The notes under the pieces were generated by a model. The model was not told the origin of the DNA. It made no database searches and worked only from the letters and a program-made list of their open reading frames with translations. From Paenibacillus marchantiae (lineage in GTDB: Bacteria > Bacillota > Bacilli > Paenibacillales > Paenibacillaceae): a stretch of 64,000 nt of DNA. The position numbers and the translations under genes are program-made. The DNA lies in NCBI RefSeq assembly GCF_028771845.1, contig NZ_CP118270.1, positions 186,001 through 250,000 of the forward strand. The letters are read 5' to 3'. This document shows, piece after piece, positions 7,037 through 16,084 of the stretch (positions are counted from its first letter, which is position 1; each line of letters begins with the position of its first letter).

Positions 7037-8794
7037 CTAAGCATTAGGAAAAATAATATAAAAACGGACTCCGTCCGGCGTGTTCTCCACGCCATAACTG
7101 CATCCATGCAAATCGAGAATCTGCTTCGCGATGGCCAGGCCGAGCCCGGTCCCCCCCATTTTGCGATTACGCGAGCGTTCCACGCGGTAGAATCTTTCCC
7201 AGATGTACTGCCGCTCCGCTTCCGAAATCTGCTCACCCTGATTCTCGATGGAGATTCGAACCTGCCCTTCCGGCCTGCTGATCTCAATCATAATATCGGT
7301 CTTAGGAACGGCATGACGTATAGCATTCATCATCATATTGTAGAAGACTTGCTCCAACTTGCTGCGGTCTCCCTCAACGGTCTGCTCTGTGGTGGAGACC
7401 AGTACAACCTCCAGTTCCTTTTCCTTCAGTTGTGGACCCAGACGTCCGGCAATATCTTCAATCATATCTCCAAGAGCCACTGCATCGGTGTTCAGCTTAA
7501 TCGCTTGGGATTCCAACCGTACCAGATCCAGCATCTCTTCGACCATCGTTTCCATTTTGACCGCTTCATCGGCAATGATCTCGATGTAACGCTCACGTTT
7601 GCTCTCACTGACTCCATCTTTCAACCCTTCGGAGTACCCTTTGATAATGCTGATAGGCGTTTTGAGCTCATGGGATGCATCGGCAAAAAACTCCCGTTGA
7701 CGCTGTTCAATCCGCTGCTTCATCTCCATATCGGTACGCATCTGACTGTTCGCCTGCCTTAGTTCTTCCAAAGTCTGACCCAATGTCGTCGACAGCGCGT
7801 TGAGACTGTTGGACAGACTGCCAATCTCGTCATTGCGGCGGATGGGCGATTTCACTGTGAAATCAAGGGTGGACATCTTTTTGGCAACATGGTTCAGGGC
7901 AAGCAATGGCTTGGTGACAATTCGGGACAGAAGCAGTGAAAGGAACACAATCAGCACAAATGCAGCAATACCAAAATACGCATAAAATAGTTGTGTAGCT
8001 TCACTCGCCTCCCTCATCTCCTGCAGGGACGTCAGGGAAAAAATGAGCTGTTGCTGGGGTCCCGAGCTGTGCACCGGAGCAATCGTAAGCACATTTCGTA
8101 CACCACTCCAGCTATCGGTCCATTCCTCATTAATCATTTTTCCGTTGGCGAGACTGAGCTGATCTTCCGTAGATAGTGGGAAGCGGCTATCCAGCGCCTG
8201 CACGAGCAGACCCTGTCTCTGGCTCCATGTCCCCAGGTTGGGAAGAACAACGTCCTTCAATGTTCCTGACCATTCTTCTACCGGCTCTGTTAACTCCTGA
8301 AAATCTTCCGTTCCACTGACCACGGAGCTCTGATCCTTTATCCTGAGTGGATAAACCATAGGATCATTCATTCCACTTGCTGAGCCTGTAACGGTCAATT
8401 GCTGACCATACTTCAAGTGTGAAGCAAGCCATCCTGCGTTCTCGCTGTTGATAAACAACGACAGCGATATATTTACCTGCTTGCCATCCTCTTGCAGAAG
8501 CACGATGTGAAATGGGTCATTGACCAGCTTACCTGTATTCGTCAGGATGACTAGATGCGACTGATTCTGCCGCATGAACTTCCCGGTTTCCTTGGCCAGC
8601 TGCACATCGTTCCAATGTCCCGTGGAATATTGTTGTTCAAATTTCGTCAATTTTTTCTTAATGCTGCTGATCTTCTGATGCTGGTAAAAGTCCGGGAACC
8701 AGACGAGTTGGGCAATCACCGTTGTTCCATATAGAAGAAGCAGAAACCCGGCCATGACCAGAAACAGTTTCATCGTTACACCGTTACGTCTCAT
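7037..8794 (-). CDS. two-component sensor histidine kinase
   Basis: Membrane kinase of 585 residues. Order: transmembrane helix near 8-28, extracytoplasmic sensor domain of roughly 230 residues, second helix (about 270-292, AAFVLIVFLSLLLS), HAMP domain, dimerisation domain with SHELKTP and phospho-acceptor His375, then an ATPase domain with N box (NMMMNAIRH) and GTGLGLAI. The start at 8794 overlaps the response regulator stop in an ATGA quartet, so the two are translationally coupled. Downstream genes make and handle phospholipids, so the signal is probably envelope stress; no known ligand domain is recognised. Confidence 0.92.
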   Translation of the reverse strand: MRRNGVTMKLFLVMAGFLLLLYGTTVIAQLVWFPDFYQHQKISSIKKKLTKFEQQYSTGHWNDVQLAKETGKFMRQNQSHLVILTNTGKLVNDPFHIVLLQEDGKQVNISLSLFINSENAGWLASHLKYGQQLTVTGSASGMNDPMVYPLRIKDQSSVVSGTEDFQELTEPVEEWSGTLKDVVLPNLGTWSQRQGLLVQALDSRFPLSTEDQLSLANGKMINEEWTDSWSGVRNVLTIAPVHSSGPQQQLIFSLTSLQEMREASEATQLFYAYFGIAAFVLIVFLSLLLSRIVTKPLLALNHVAKKMSTLDFTVKSPIRRNDEIGSLSNSLNALSTTLGQTLEELRQANSQMRTDMEMKQRIEQRQREFFADASHELKTPISIIKGYSEGLKDGVSESKRERYIEIIADEAVKMETMVEEMLDLVRLESQAIKLNTDAVALGDMIEDIAGRLGPQLKEKELEVVLVSTTEQTVEGDRSKLEQVFYNMMMNAIRHAVPKTDIMIEISRPEGQVRISIENQGEQISEAERQYIWERFYRVERSRNRKMGGTGLGLAIAKQILDLHGCSYGVENTPDGVRFYIIFPNA

Positions 8795-9471
8795 GCCTCG
8801 GCCTCGAATCGATAACCCGTACCGATAACGGTTCGGATACACTTGGCTTCATCCCCAAGTTTGCTGCGAAGCTTTTTGATATGGGTATCCACCACACGCG
8901 AATCGCCCTCAAAATCATATCCCCATACCCGATTAAGTATGGCATCACGGGACAGTACAATTCCCTGATTGCGAGTTAAATACAGCAGCAGGTCATATTC
9001 TTTGGGAGCAAGCTCCACTTCGATTCCATCCTTCTCAAGCCGCCGCGCCCAGGGATCAATTGTGGCACATCCAAACCGGATCACACTCTGCTCCTTGCTA
9101 ACGGCACCCTCTACTCGCTTCATTAATGTCTCTGCACGTGCCACCAGTACACGAGGACTGAATGGCTTCGTAACATAATCATCCACGCCGAGCTGGAAGC
9201 CATGAATCTTGTCATCATCTTCGGATCGGGCAGTCAGCATTATAATAGGTACGGTCGACTGGGAACGAATATGCCCACAGAGGGTCCATCCATCCATTTC
9301 CGGCATCAGCACATCTAGAATGACTAGATCGACTTCATGCAGTGCCAGCAATTCCAGCGCCTCTACCCCATGTTCTGCTTCAATAACGTTCCATTGTTCT
9401 TTTATGAAATAATCGGCCACAATCTCACGAATGCGGCTTTCGTCTTCCACCAGAAGCACTGTTCTGACCAT
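8791..9471 (-). CDS. OmpR/PhoB-type response regulator
   Basis: Cytoplasmic regulator of 226 residues: receiver domain (VEDE, phosphorylated Asp53 in LVILDVLMPEMDG, Lys in VTKPFSP) and a C-terminal winged helix ending VDTHIKKLRSKLG...IGTGYRF. The ATG at 9471 is preceded by AAAGGAGA; the longer frame upstream has none. First gene of the apparent operon with the sensor kinase, pssA and dedA. Confidence 0.94.
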   Translation of the reverse strand: MVRTVLLVEDESRIREIVADYFIKEQWNVIEAEHGVEALELLALHEVDLVILDVLMPEMDGWTLCGHIRSQSTVPIIMLTARSEDDDKIHGFQLGVDDYVTKPFSPRVLVARAETLMKRVEGAVSKEQSVIRFGCATIDPWARRLEKDGIEVELAPKEYDLLLYLTRNQGIVLSRDAILNRVWGYDFEGDSRVVDTHIKKLRSKLGDEAKCIRTVIGTGYRFEAEA

Positions 9472-9613
9472 GGCCGACTCTCCTTTTAGCATTCTGTTGT
9501 TAACATAACGATTCCGTGTGTCGTCCGTGTGTCCAGCCATGTTCTGGAATGAACTCCATCTTATATACGATTAATATATACCAAAAGTTACTAAATCCCA
9601 TACGTTTTTGCAC

Positions 9614-9660
9614 AAAAAAGAAGCCGTCAACGAGCAAACCCCTGCTCATTGACAGCTACT
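9614..9660 (-). terminator. intrinsic terminator of pdxK
   Basis: Minus strand stem AGCTGTCAATGAGC with GCTCGTTGACGGCT, followed by TCTTTTTTG. Confidence 0.85.
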
Positions 9661-9714
9661 TCCGGCTGAAACCACGTTTTTTCTCCGCGATTACACACTA
9701 CATGTGCGCACCGC

Positions 9715-10527
9715 TTAGCGTTGATTCTCCAGTCGGTGTGCTACATGCAACGTTGGGCCAACAAAGCGGTTTAGCGGGAATCCGCCAGCAATCGCTTTGG
9801 TCACGAAGGCTTTACCTTCACGAACAGCCTCTTTCACAGTAAGACCGCGCGCCAAACCTGCGGTAATTGCCGCAGATGTGGTGCAGCCTGCACCATGTGT
9901 ATATCCGGAGCCAACAACATCGGCTTCAAACCATTCGTAGTTCGTTCCGTCATAGAGAAGATCCATTGCTTTACCCGGGTTAATAACGCCTCTGTCCTTG
10001 ATCAGGACATGTTTCGCCCCATGATCATGAATGACAGCTGCCGCAGCTTCCATCTGCTCCTTGGAGCGGATCAGTCCACTTTTCGCGAGCTGCGATGCTT
10101 CAAACAGATTCGGGGTAACCAGATCAGCACCCGGCAACAGGAATTCGATCATTGCTTCTGTATTCTCAGGTTGCAGCACTTCGTCCGTACCTTTGCAGAC
10201 CATTACCGGATCGATAACGATCTGTGGCAGTCCGCTCCGGCGGATGTGCTTCGCAACCAATTCAATGATGTCTACAGAACCCAGCATGCCCGTCTTCATT
10301 GCATCAAAGCCGATACCATCCAAAACGGTGCGCAGTTGAGCTTCGACTACATTTAATTCCACAGGAAAGACCTGGTGATCCCACGTATCAGGCTCCATAG
10401 CCACAACAGTAGTCAGCACAGTCATGCCATACACACCAAGCTCCTGAAAAGTTTTCAAATCTGCTTGAATCCCAGCACCGCCGCTCGTATCCGAACCAGC
10501 GATTGTTAATGTTTTTGGAATCGTCAT
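9715..10527 (-). CDS. pdxK: pyridoxine/pyridoxal/pyridoxamine kinase (ThiD-like PdxK)
   Basis: Ribokinase-fold kinase of 270 residues that phosphorylates B6 vitamers (members of this group can also phosphorylate hydroxymethylpyrimidine). Family signatures: AGSDTSGGAGIQADLKTFQELGVYG at the N-terminus, MKTGML near 94-99, IDPVMVCKG near 121-129, TPNLFEA, and THGAGCT with the catalytic Cys/anion hole near 211. The overall pattern (VAMEPDTWDHQVFPVEL, FPLN..VGPTLHVAHRL) is closest to Bacillus PdxK rather than the thiamine operon ThiD. Stand-alone gene with a strong terminator. Confidence 0.85.
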   Translation of the reverse strand: MTIPKTLTIAGSDTSGGAGIQADLKTFQELGVYGMTVLTTVVAMEPDTWDHQVFPVELNVVEAQLRTVLDGIGFDAMKTGMLGSVDIIELVAKHIRRSGLPQIVIDPVMVCKGTDEVLQPENTEAMIEFLLPGADLVTPNLFEASQLAKSGLIRSKEQMEAAAAVIHDHGAKHVLIKDRGVINPGKAMDLLYDGTNYEWFEADVVGSGYTHGAGCTTSAAITAGLARGLTVKEAVREGKAFVTKAIAGGFPLNRFVGPTLHVAHRLENQR

Positions 10528-10631
10528 GGTAGTTGCATTCTCCTTCGTCCTTCAGTTGACATTATCCTATCCCTTGTACGAGCAGATGTCAATGGCATGT
10601 GAAGCCATACGGAGTATGGTTTCCAAAGGAA

Positions 10632-11339
10632 TCAGTTCACATCTTTTGTCTCCAGACGAATCATGGACAGCGAAGCAATCCACAGTCCGATCGCCCCCAG
10701 CGTTAATGGAATGAAGACGATAGAGTTAATTGACACAGAAGGTCCATTAAATCCGGAACACACCACAAGTACAAGCAGAATGGATGATACCAGTGTGGTC
10801 GTGACCGAATGTTTGCGCATTCCGAAGAATAGAGGGATCAGAGCCATGGCCGCAGCGGACAAGGAACTAATCGTGTACTTCAGCAGCAGTACCAGTGCAT
10901 CACTCATCGTCAACGTGTCGGGAATGAAGGAGTAGAATTGGTTTGTGATAACCAGCAAGGCTCCCATCAGCAGATCGGTAAACAAAATCATCATAAAGGT
11001 AAAAATAAAGATGATAATCAACTTGGCAGCAATGATTTTCTGGCGCTTGATCGGATAGGTAAACATGACGTTCATCGTTTTATTTCGATACTCACTGATA
11101 ATCAGTTTCGCTATCAGCGCACCCCCAAAGATGATAAATACGGCTCTGGCGAACGTATCTATTAACATGAAGGAGACATGGTAATCAGCAAAAGTATAAT
11201 CTTCTGCCCCTTGGTCGGTGAATCCTATCATGATGAGAAACAGGATAAGGACGAGATTGGCGATTCCTGCCGTTCTGAAATTTCGAGCAAACCGATGTTT
11301 GCGCAGTTCCAGCTGGATCAGTTTAAGCAACGTCCCCAT
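10632..11339 (-). CDS. ABC transporter permease (ABC-2 type, BcrB/YcbO-like)
   Basis: Membrane subunit of 235 residues with six hydrophobic segments, partner of the ATPase encoded immediately upstream, whose 3' end it overlaps by 17 nt. The N-terminal LIQLELRKHRFARNFR and the internal AKLIISEYRNKTMNVMFTYPIKRQKIIAAK segment are typical of ABC-2 permeases of the bacitracin/lantibiotic self-protection type. Likely exports or removes a membrane-active peptide. Confidence 0.88.
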   Translation of the reverse strand: MGTLLKLIQLELRKHRFARNFRTAGIANLVLILFLIMIGFTDQGAEDYTFADYHVSFMLIDTFARAVFIIFGGALIAKLIISEYRNKTMNVMFTYPIKRQKIIAAKLIIIFIFTFMMILFTDLLMGALLVITNQFYSFIPDTLTMSDALVLLLKYTISSLSAAAMALIPLFFGMRKHSVTTTLVSSILLVLVVCSGFNGPSVSINSIVFIPLTLGAIGLWIASLSMIRLETKDVN

Positions 11340-12246
11340 CCCCTTTCATTAAGCTCATGAAGTGTTCTTCCAATGAATGAGCACGTTTGAAAATGGATTC
11401 AATCTCAACGCCATGCCCGATCAGCTTGCCTGTCAATTCCGATGGAGCAATGCCCGGATCATAGATACGTACGGTATGGTCATCGATCATTTTATAATTT
11501 TTCAACCCTAGCTGATGTTCCATCACATAGGTCGCTTTACGTGGGTCCAACGTTTGCAGCTCAATGTACTCGCTGTGGCTCCCACGAATGCTGTCCATCG
11601 ATACTTCTTCAACCAGACGCCCATTTCGAATGACTCCAACGGTGTCTGCAACCTGCTCGATTTCCCCAAGGATATGGCTGGAGATCAACAAGGTAATGCG
11701 ATACTGGGAGCTGAGACGTTTGAACAAATCGCGCATCTCCTTGATGCCTACGGGATCAAGCCCGTTGATCGGTTCATCCAGAATGAGCAGTTCCGGTGTT
11801 GTGATCAGCGCACGAGCGATGCCCAGACGCTGTTTCATTCCTAGAGAGAAGTCACGAACAGGCTTCTTGCCTGTGTCCTTGAGACCTACACTTTCCATCA
11901 TGTCGTTAATGACCTTCTTGTTATGAAACCCCATGTATTCACAATGGAGATCCAGATTTTCCTTGGCGGACAAATTATCGTAGAAAAAAGGATATTCAAT
12001 GATGCTGCCCATTCGTTTCAGCAATTCATAGGAAGTAGGCGTGAGCTTTTCTCCGAACAATTCAATCTCACCTACAGTCGGCTTCACCAGGTTGGTCAGC
12101 ATCTTCATCATCGTCGTTTTCCCCGCTCCATTCGGACCAAGAAACCCGTAAATCTCCCCTTGCTTGATACTCATATTGACGTTCGATACAACCTCTGCCC
12201 CTGCATACGTCTTAGTCACACCTATGGTCCGCGCAATATAGGTCAT
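11323..12246 (-). CDS. ABC transporter ATP-binding protein (BcrA/YcbN-like)
   Basis: 307-residue ATPase: Walker A GPNGAGKTT (37-45), signature FSLGMKQRLGIARAL, Walker B LLILDEP, and a C-terminal extension after about residue 215 typical of the BcrA group. It starts 130 bp after the kinase of an adjacent two-component system; that gap holds direct repeats (12332-12348) suited to OmpR-type regulator binding. The gene order regulator-kinase-ATPase-permease is that of Bacillus ycbLMNO. Confidence 0.92.
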   Translation of the reverse strand: MTYIARTIGVTKTYAGAEVVSNVNMSIKQGEIYGFLGPNGAGKTTMMKMLTNLVKPTVGEIELFGEKLTPTSYELLKRMGSIIEYPFFYDNLSAKENLDLHCEYMGFHNKKVINDMMESVGLKDTGKKPVRDFSLGMKQRLGIARALITTPELLILDEPINGLDPVGIKEMRDLFKRLSSQYRITLLISSHILGEIEQVADTVGVIRNGRLVEEVSMDSIRGSHSEYIELQTLDPRKATYVMEHQLGLKNYKMIDDHTVRIYDPGIAPSELTGKLIGHGVEIESIFKRAHSLEEHFMSLMKGDGDVA

Positions 12247-12331
12247 GTTCTTTATTCTCCTTTACGTTCGTCCCTGACGAGTTCTTATATCTGTATTGTA
12301 AAGAGAAAAGTCTTCTTTTTTATTAATCAAA

Positions 12332-12348
12332 TCTTACAAAAACCTTAA
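12332..12348 (-). promoter_or_regulatory. candidate response-regulator direct repeats upstream of the ABC exporter
   Basis: On the minus strand TTAAGG and GTAAGA occur 11 bp apart, the one-helical-turn spacing of OmpR/PhoB-type binding sites. They lie upstream of a TACAAT -10-like sequence near 12297-12302 that lacks a good -35, as at activated promoters. Confidence 0.5.
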
Positions 12349-12375
12349 GCTTATCGTGAAAGGTATAAATTGCGC

Positions 12376-13308
12376 CTAACAAGGTTTCAAAGAAACCGAA
12401 AATACAGTTCGTACAAAAGGTACGCTATGCAGCTCAATACTTCCACCCATCCGCTCCACCAGCCGCTTCGTAATGGTTAGACCTAGACCACTTCCCTGAT
12501 AGAGACGATTACGGGAATCCTCCAGCGTATACATACGTTCAAATACACGGCTGTGCTCCTGTTCAGGAATGCCCTTGCCTCGATCCCAGATGCTAAGTGT
12601 TACTTGTTCGCCTATTGAATACTCCAGTGAAAGGCCAAGTACCTTGCCATCAGCTCCATATTTCATGGCATTGGTGATCAGATTATCCAGCACACGGTCC
12701 AGTGCTTCCTCATTACCTTTCACGAAGACATCGCTTTCCGGAATGGACAGCTCCACTTGCAGACCCAGATTCGTTAACATGTCATAAAAAGAGATCATCT
12801 TCAAGCGACACAATTCGCTTATATTGACCCTGGTCAGAGTAAGCTCGTTATCCCCCGACTCCAGCTTCGCCAGGTCAAAAAAGGAATGAATCAGACGCAG
12901 CACCTCCTGCGCTTTATCCTGGATTTTTCCAGTCATGATTACGCGTTCCTGATCGGTTAGGGAAGTGCTATGCAGCAGCGTTTCACTATAACCAAGCACA
13001 ACCGTAAGCGGCGTCTTCAGATCATGTGAGATATTGGAGAGCATGTTGCGCATCTCCTTCTCCTGATTGGCATAACCCGCCTCAGCCCGATGTGCATGAT
13101 CCAGTAACTGATTCATGTCCTTAAGGAGCTGGCTTATCTGGGGGTCACTGTTAAAGACGAGCAGGCGTTCAAATGTATTCTTATCTATAATAGAGGTCAA
13201 TTTCTCATGTATGTAAGTTAGATGGGTACTACGTTTATGCAGCCTTACGCTTAATAGAATGACGATAAGAGCCAATATCCCGGTAGAAAAGGCAAAGATC
13301 AACGTCAC
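12376..13308 (-). CDS. sensor histidine kinase (YcbM-like)
   Basis: 310 residues: one clear N-terminal membrane helix (4-22), a short linker, SNISHDLKTP with phospho-acceptor His95, and an ATPase domain with NLITNAMKYG, DRGKGIP and GSGLGLTI. It has almost no extracellular loop, as in intramembrane-sensing kinases that work with an ABC transporter. It starts with GTG at 13308, overlapping the regulator stop (GTGA). Confidence 0.9.
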   Translation of the reverse strand: MTLIFAFSTGILALIVILLSVRLHKRSTHLTYIHEKLTSIIDKNTFERLLVFNSDPQISQLLKDMNQLLDHAHRAEAGYANQEKEMRNMLSNISHDLKTPLTVVLGYSETLLHSTSLTDQERVIMTGKIQDKAQEVLRLIHSFFDLAKLESGDNELTLTRVNISELCRLKMISFYDMLTNLGLQVELSIPESDVFVKGNEEALDRVLDNLITNAMKYGADGKVLGLSLEYSIGEQVTLSIWDRGKGIPEQEHSRVFERMYTLEDSRNRLYQGSGLGLTITKRLVERMGGSIELHSVPFVRTVFSVSLKPC

Positions 13309-14024
13309 GCCGGGTCCACCTCCAGCTTATAGCCGATACCCCACAATGTTTTAATATACCGGGGGTTGGAGGGGTCAACTTCCAGCTTCTCGCGCAGACG
13401 ACGCATATGAACATTAATGATATTTTCGTCGCCATAATAATGATCATTCCAGACAGAAGCGTAGATTTGAGCCTTGGTAAATACTTTGCCAGGGTGGGTG
13501 ATAAACATTTTGAGAATACCAAATTCCTTGGATGTAAGCTTTACAGGTATGCCATCACGCTCGACCTCATACGTTTCCGTATCGACCACAAGTCCGCCAA
13601 TGTGAATGCGCTGTACCTTCGGAGCGACCACAGTTGCAGGCTGTGCGGTATAGTTGGCTCGACGAATAGCCGCCTTGATCCGAGCTGTCAGCTCGATCAG
13701 CGAGAATGGTTTGCTCAAGTAATCATCAGCTCCGAATCCCAGGCCGAGGGCTTTGTCCACCTCTCCGTCCTTTGCAGACAGGATGAGCACAGGCACCAGA
13801 CTGGTGGCACGGATGGTCTGAAGCACTTCCATACCATTTTTATGTGGCAGCATCAGATCGAGAATGACCAAGTCATAGCCTGACGGTGATTGGCTGAATT
13901 GACGTTCCGCCTCCAGTCCGTCATATGCATAAGAGACGTCATAGCCCTCTTTTTCCAAATAAGGACCGACCATTTCACTAATTGAGCGATCATCTTCAAC
14001 AAGCAGCAAGCGATAACTTGACAC
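13305..14024 (-). CDS. OmpR-type response regulator (YcbL-like)
   Basis: 239 residues from a GTG start at 14024, which has TTGGAGGG 6-7 nt upstream and yields SSYRLLLVEDD directly. Receiver domain with Asp56 (DLVILDLMLPHKNG) and Lys in LSKPFS; winged helix ending NVHMRRLREKLE...LWGIGYKLE. First gene of the regulator-kinase pair; the likely target is the ABC exporter immediately downstream. Confidence 0.92.
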   Translation of the reverse strand: MSSYRLLLVEDDRSISEMVGPYLEKEGYDVSYAYDGLEAERQFSQSPSGYDLVILDLMLPHKNGMEVLQTIRATSLVPVLILSAKDGEVDKALGLGFGADDYLSKPFSLIELTARIKAAIRRANYTAQPATVVAPKVQRIHIGGLVVDTETYEVERDGIPVKLTSKEFGILKMFITHPGKVFTKAQIYASVWNDHYYGDENIINVHMRRLREKLEVDPSNPRYIKTLWGIGYKLEVDPA

Positions 14025-14093
14025 GAGATTCCCTCCAACTTGAACGTTTTCCTTTATTACCTCACAGTTTGCATCAATTGGCAATGAAATACG

Positions 14094-14142
14094 AAAAACC
14101 CGGCAGGTTCGCCACTTCATGTTTCAAAGTGAACCTCCTGCC
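14094..14142 (-). terminator. intrinsic terminator of the DegV gene
   Basis: Minus strand arms GGCAGGAGGTTC and GAACCTGCC with an inner CACTTTG/AAGTG pairing, then GGGTTTTTCG. Confidence 0.8.
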
Positions 14143-14159
14143 AGGTCTCATTTACAACC

Positions 14160-15002
14160 TTATACCTTCTCGCTTCGTATCCAGCACAGTCCAATCGTGC
14201 CCGCACCTGCATGAATTCCGACCACAGGGATAAAAGGCATAATTTCCGTCTTCAAGCGGGGAAGCAAATCTGCAATCTGCTGTTTGATTGTAACGGCTTC
14301 TTCCTGATTGTTCGCATGCATGATACATACATGCTTCACTTTCCCCATATCCACCTTGAGCACATCCAGCATACGCTGTTTGGCCCGTTTGAACGTACGA
14401 ATTTTCTCATTCACAACCACTTTGCCCTCTTCGAATCGAAGCAGCAGATGAATTTTCAACAATTGGCTAAGAATAAGCTGGGTCCCCGACACACGCCCAC
14501 TGCGGTGTAGATGCTGAAGACTGGCCGGAATGAGGTAAAAGGACATGTTATTAATCATCTGTTCGATGTGAAGTTTGATTTCGGATGCTGTCTGGCCTTG
14601 CTTCTGCCATTCCAATCCTTGCAAAATCATCTCCCGCAGCGGATAAGCCCCTGCTCTGGAATCAATGGCGGTAACCGTCACACCTGCGATTTCGGCAGCC
14701 TGCATCGATGTGTGCAGCGTACCGCTAAGCGCAGTGGAGCAATGAATGGTAATGATCTCATCGTACTTACCTTTCAACGACTCATACAGTTCAATAAATT
14801 CACCAATCGGCGGCTGTGAGCTGCTTGCGCGTGAAGCCCCATCAAGTTTCTCATAGAATAATTCCGACGAGATGTCTTCTGTCTCTCGATAACATTCCTC
14901 TCCAAAAACGATGCGAAGAGGTACGATGTACACATGATTCTGCTCAGCAAATAGCGGATCGAGTGTGCTCGTACTGTCCGTGACCCATGCAATTTTACTC
15001 AT
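14160..15002 (-). CDS. DegV family fatty-acid-binding protein
   Basis: 280-residue cytoplasmic protein of the DegV/FakB family, which binds a fatty acid and presents it to FakA kinase. Features: MSKIAWVTDSTSTLD at the N-terminus (fatty-acid/phosphate loop TDSTS), the ISSELFYEKL...SQPPIGEF segment, IHCSTALSGT in the middle and IPVVGIHAGAGTIG near the C-terminus (the phosphate-binding HxGxGxxG). Single gene. Confidence 0.93.
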   Translation of the reverse strand: MSKIAWVTDSTSTLDPLFAEQNHVYIVPLRIVFGEECYRETEDISSELFYEKLDGASRASSSQPPIGEFIELYESLKGKYDEIITIHCSTALSGTLHTSMQAAEIAGVTVTAIDSRAGAYPLREMILQGLEWQKQGQTASEIKLHIEQMINNMSFYLIPASLQHLHRSGRVSGTQLILSQLLKIHLLLRFEEGKVVVNEKIRTFKRAKQRMLDVLKVDMGKVKHVCIMHANNQEEAVTIKQQIADLLPRLKTEIMPFIPVVGIHAGAGTIGLCWIRSEKV

Positions 15003-15307
15003 TCCAACCTTCTCTCTTGCCGGATTGTTGAAGCTGTATCCTCAATCGTCAGGCACATGCCCGGCGGATTATTTAAAATTTGAATAGTTCATATTGTAAA
15101 CGTTTGCGTCTTTGCCCCCCAATTATAAAGGAACGGACAAACCACTGTCTTGTGGCGCATTGTTGAACAGCCTCATTTCTTCCGGTATATGCCAAAAAAA
15201 TGTCTTGCCTGTGAAGGAATATATTGGTATGCTGTTGTCCTTCTCTCTTTTTCGCCTTGACTGAAGTGAACGGAACCGCCGTTCAACCAACTTATCGGAG
15301 GTGTCAC
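15003..15307 (+). other. divergent intergenic region, DegV gene / ABC-2 exporter
   Basis: Upstream region shared by the minus-strand DegV gene and the plus-strand exporter operon. A TATAAA box at 15124-15129 without a good -35 may belong to the exporter. I see no convincing operator, RNA structure or small gene. Confidence 0.4.
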
Positions 15308-16084
15308 ATGCTTTATTTCACTCTGGCTTCCAAAGCCTACTCCCGGAACCTGCAATACCGCGGGGCCCACATGGTACATAACCTGGCAAGCGCCATGTTC
15401 GGTTACATGTATGCCTGTCTCTGGATTGGCATCGGGGCCGACCACTCTCTCGGAGAATACGGGACACAGGGGATGGTCAGTTACATTGCGTTTACGCAAT
15501 CCTCTCTCTGGATCTCGGGTTTTCTCACCAATGGACTTGGTATTCCACTCACGGTCAGGACAGGGCAGATCGCGCTTGATCTCATGAGGCCGGTTCATCT
15601 GTTCACCCACCTGATGGCACGTGAATGGGGGCAGATTTCCTACCAGTTCGTGTACAAAAGCATTCCGATTTACTTGCTCTTCTCCATCGTATTTTCTCTG
15701 CAATGGCCCTCAGAAGCTTCAACCCTGCTATTTGCCGCAATTGGTCTTGCCGGCGCATCCTATTTATCCATCTGTATGAATTACATTATTGGCGCCACCG
15801 CGATGTGGACTACGGAGTCCTCCTGGCTGCATTGGGGCAATCACGCCATGATGAATCTGCTTGCTGGTTTCTTCATTCCGCTGGAATGGCTGCCAGACTG
15901 GCTTGAACGAATTGCCTGGTTATCTCCCTATCCTTTCCTGCTCTATGTCCCGACCCGAATCTATCTGGGTTATGAAAATGGCTCCTTGTTATGGGGAACC
16001 TTGATTTGGTGCGTCCTCATGACATTCGTCTGTCTGGCGATCACCCAGGTATTGCGCCGTAAAGTGGAGGTGCAGGGCGGATGA
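15308..16084 (+). CDS. ABC-2 family permease (COG4587-like)
   Basis: 258-residue membrane protein with six hydrophobic segments. It starts at the ATG at 15308, preceded by GGAGGTG; an upstream in-frame extension is Cys-rich and lacks a ribosome site. First of three genes in an exporter operon: its TGA overlaps the next ATG. The trio of two ABC-2 permeases plus a COG4586-type ATPase matches the uncharacterised/viologen-exporter-like systems. Substrate unknown. Confidence 0.85.
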   Translation: MLYFTLASKAYSRNLQYRGAHMVHNLASAMFGYMYACLWIGIGADHSLGEYGTQGMVSYIAFTQSSLWISGFLTNGLGIPLTVRTGQIALDLMRPVHLFTHLMAREWGQISYQFVYKSIPIYLLFSIVFSLQWPSEASTLLFAAIGLAGASYLSICMNYIIGATAMWTTESSWLHWGNHAMMNLLAGFFIPLEWLPDWLERIAWLSPYPFLLYVPTRIYLGYENGSLLWGTLIWCVLMTFVCLAITQVLRRKVEVQGG

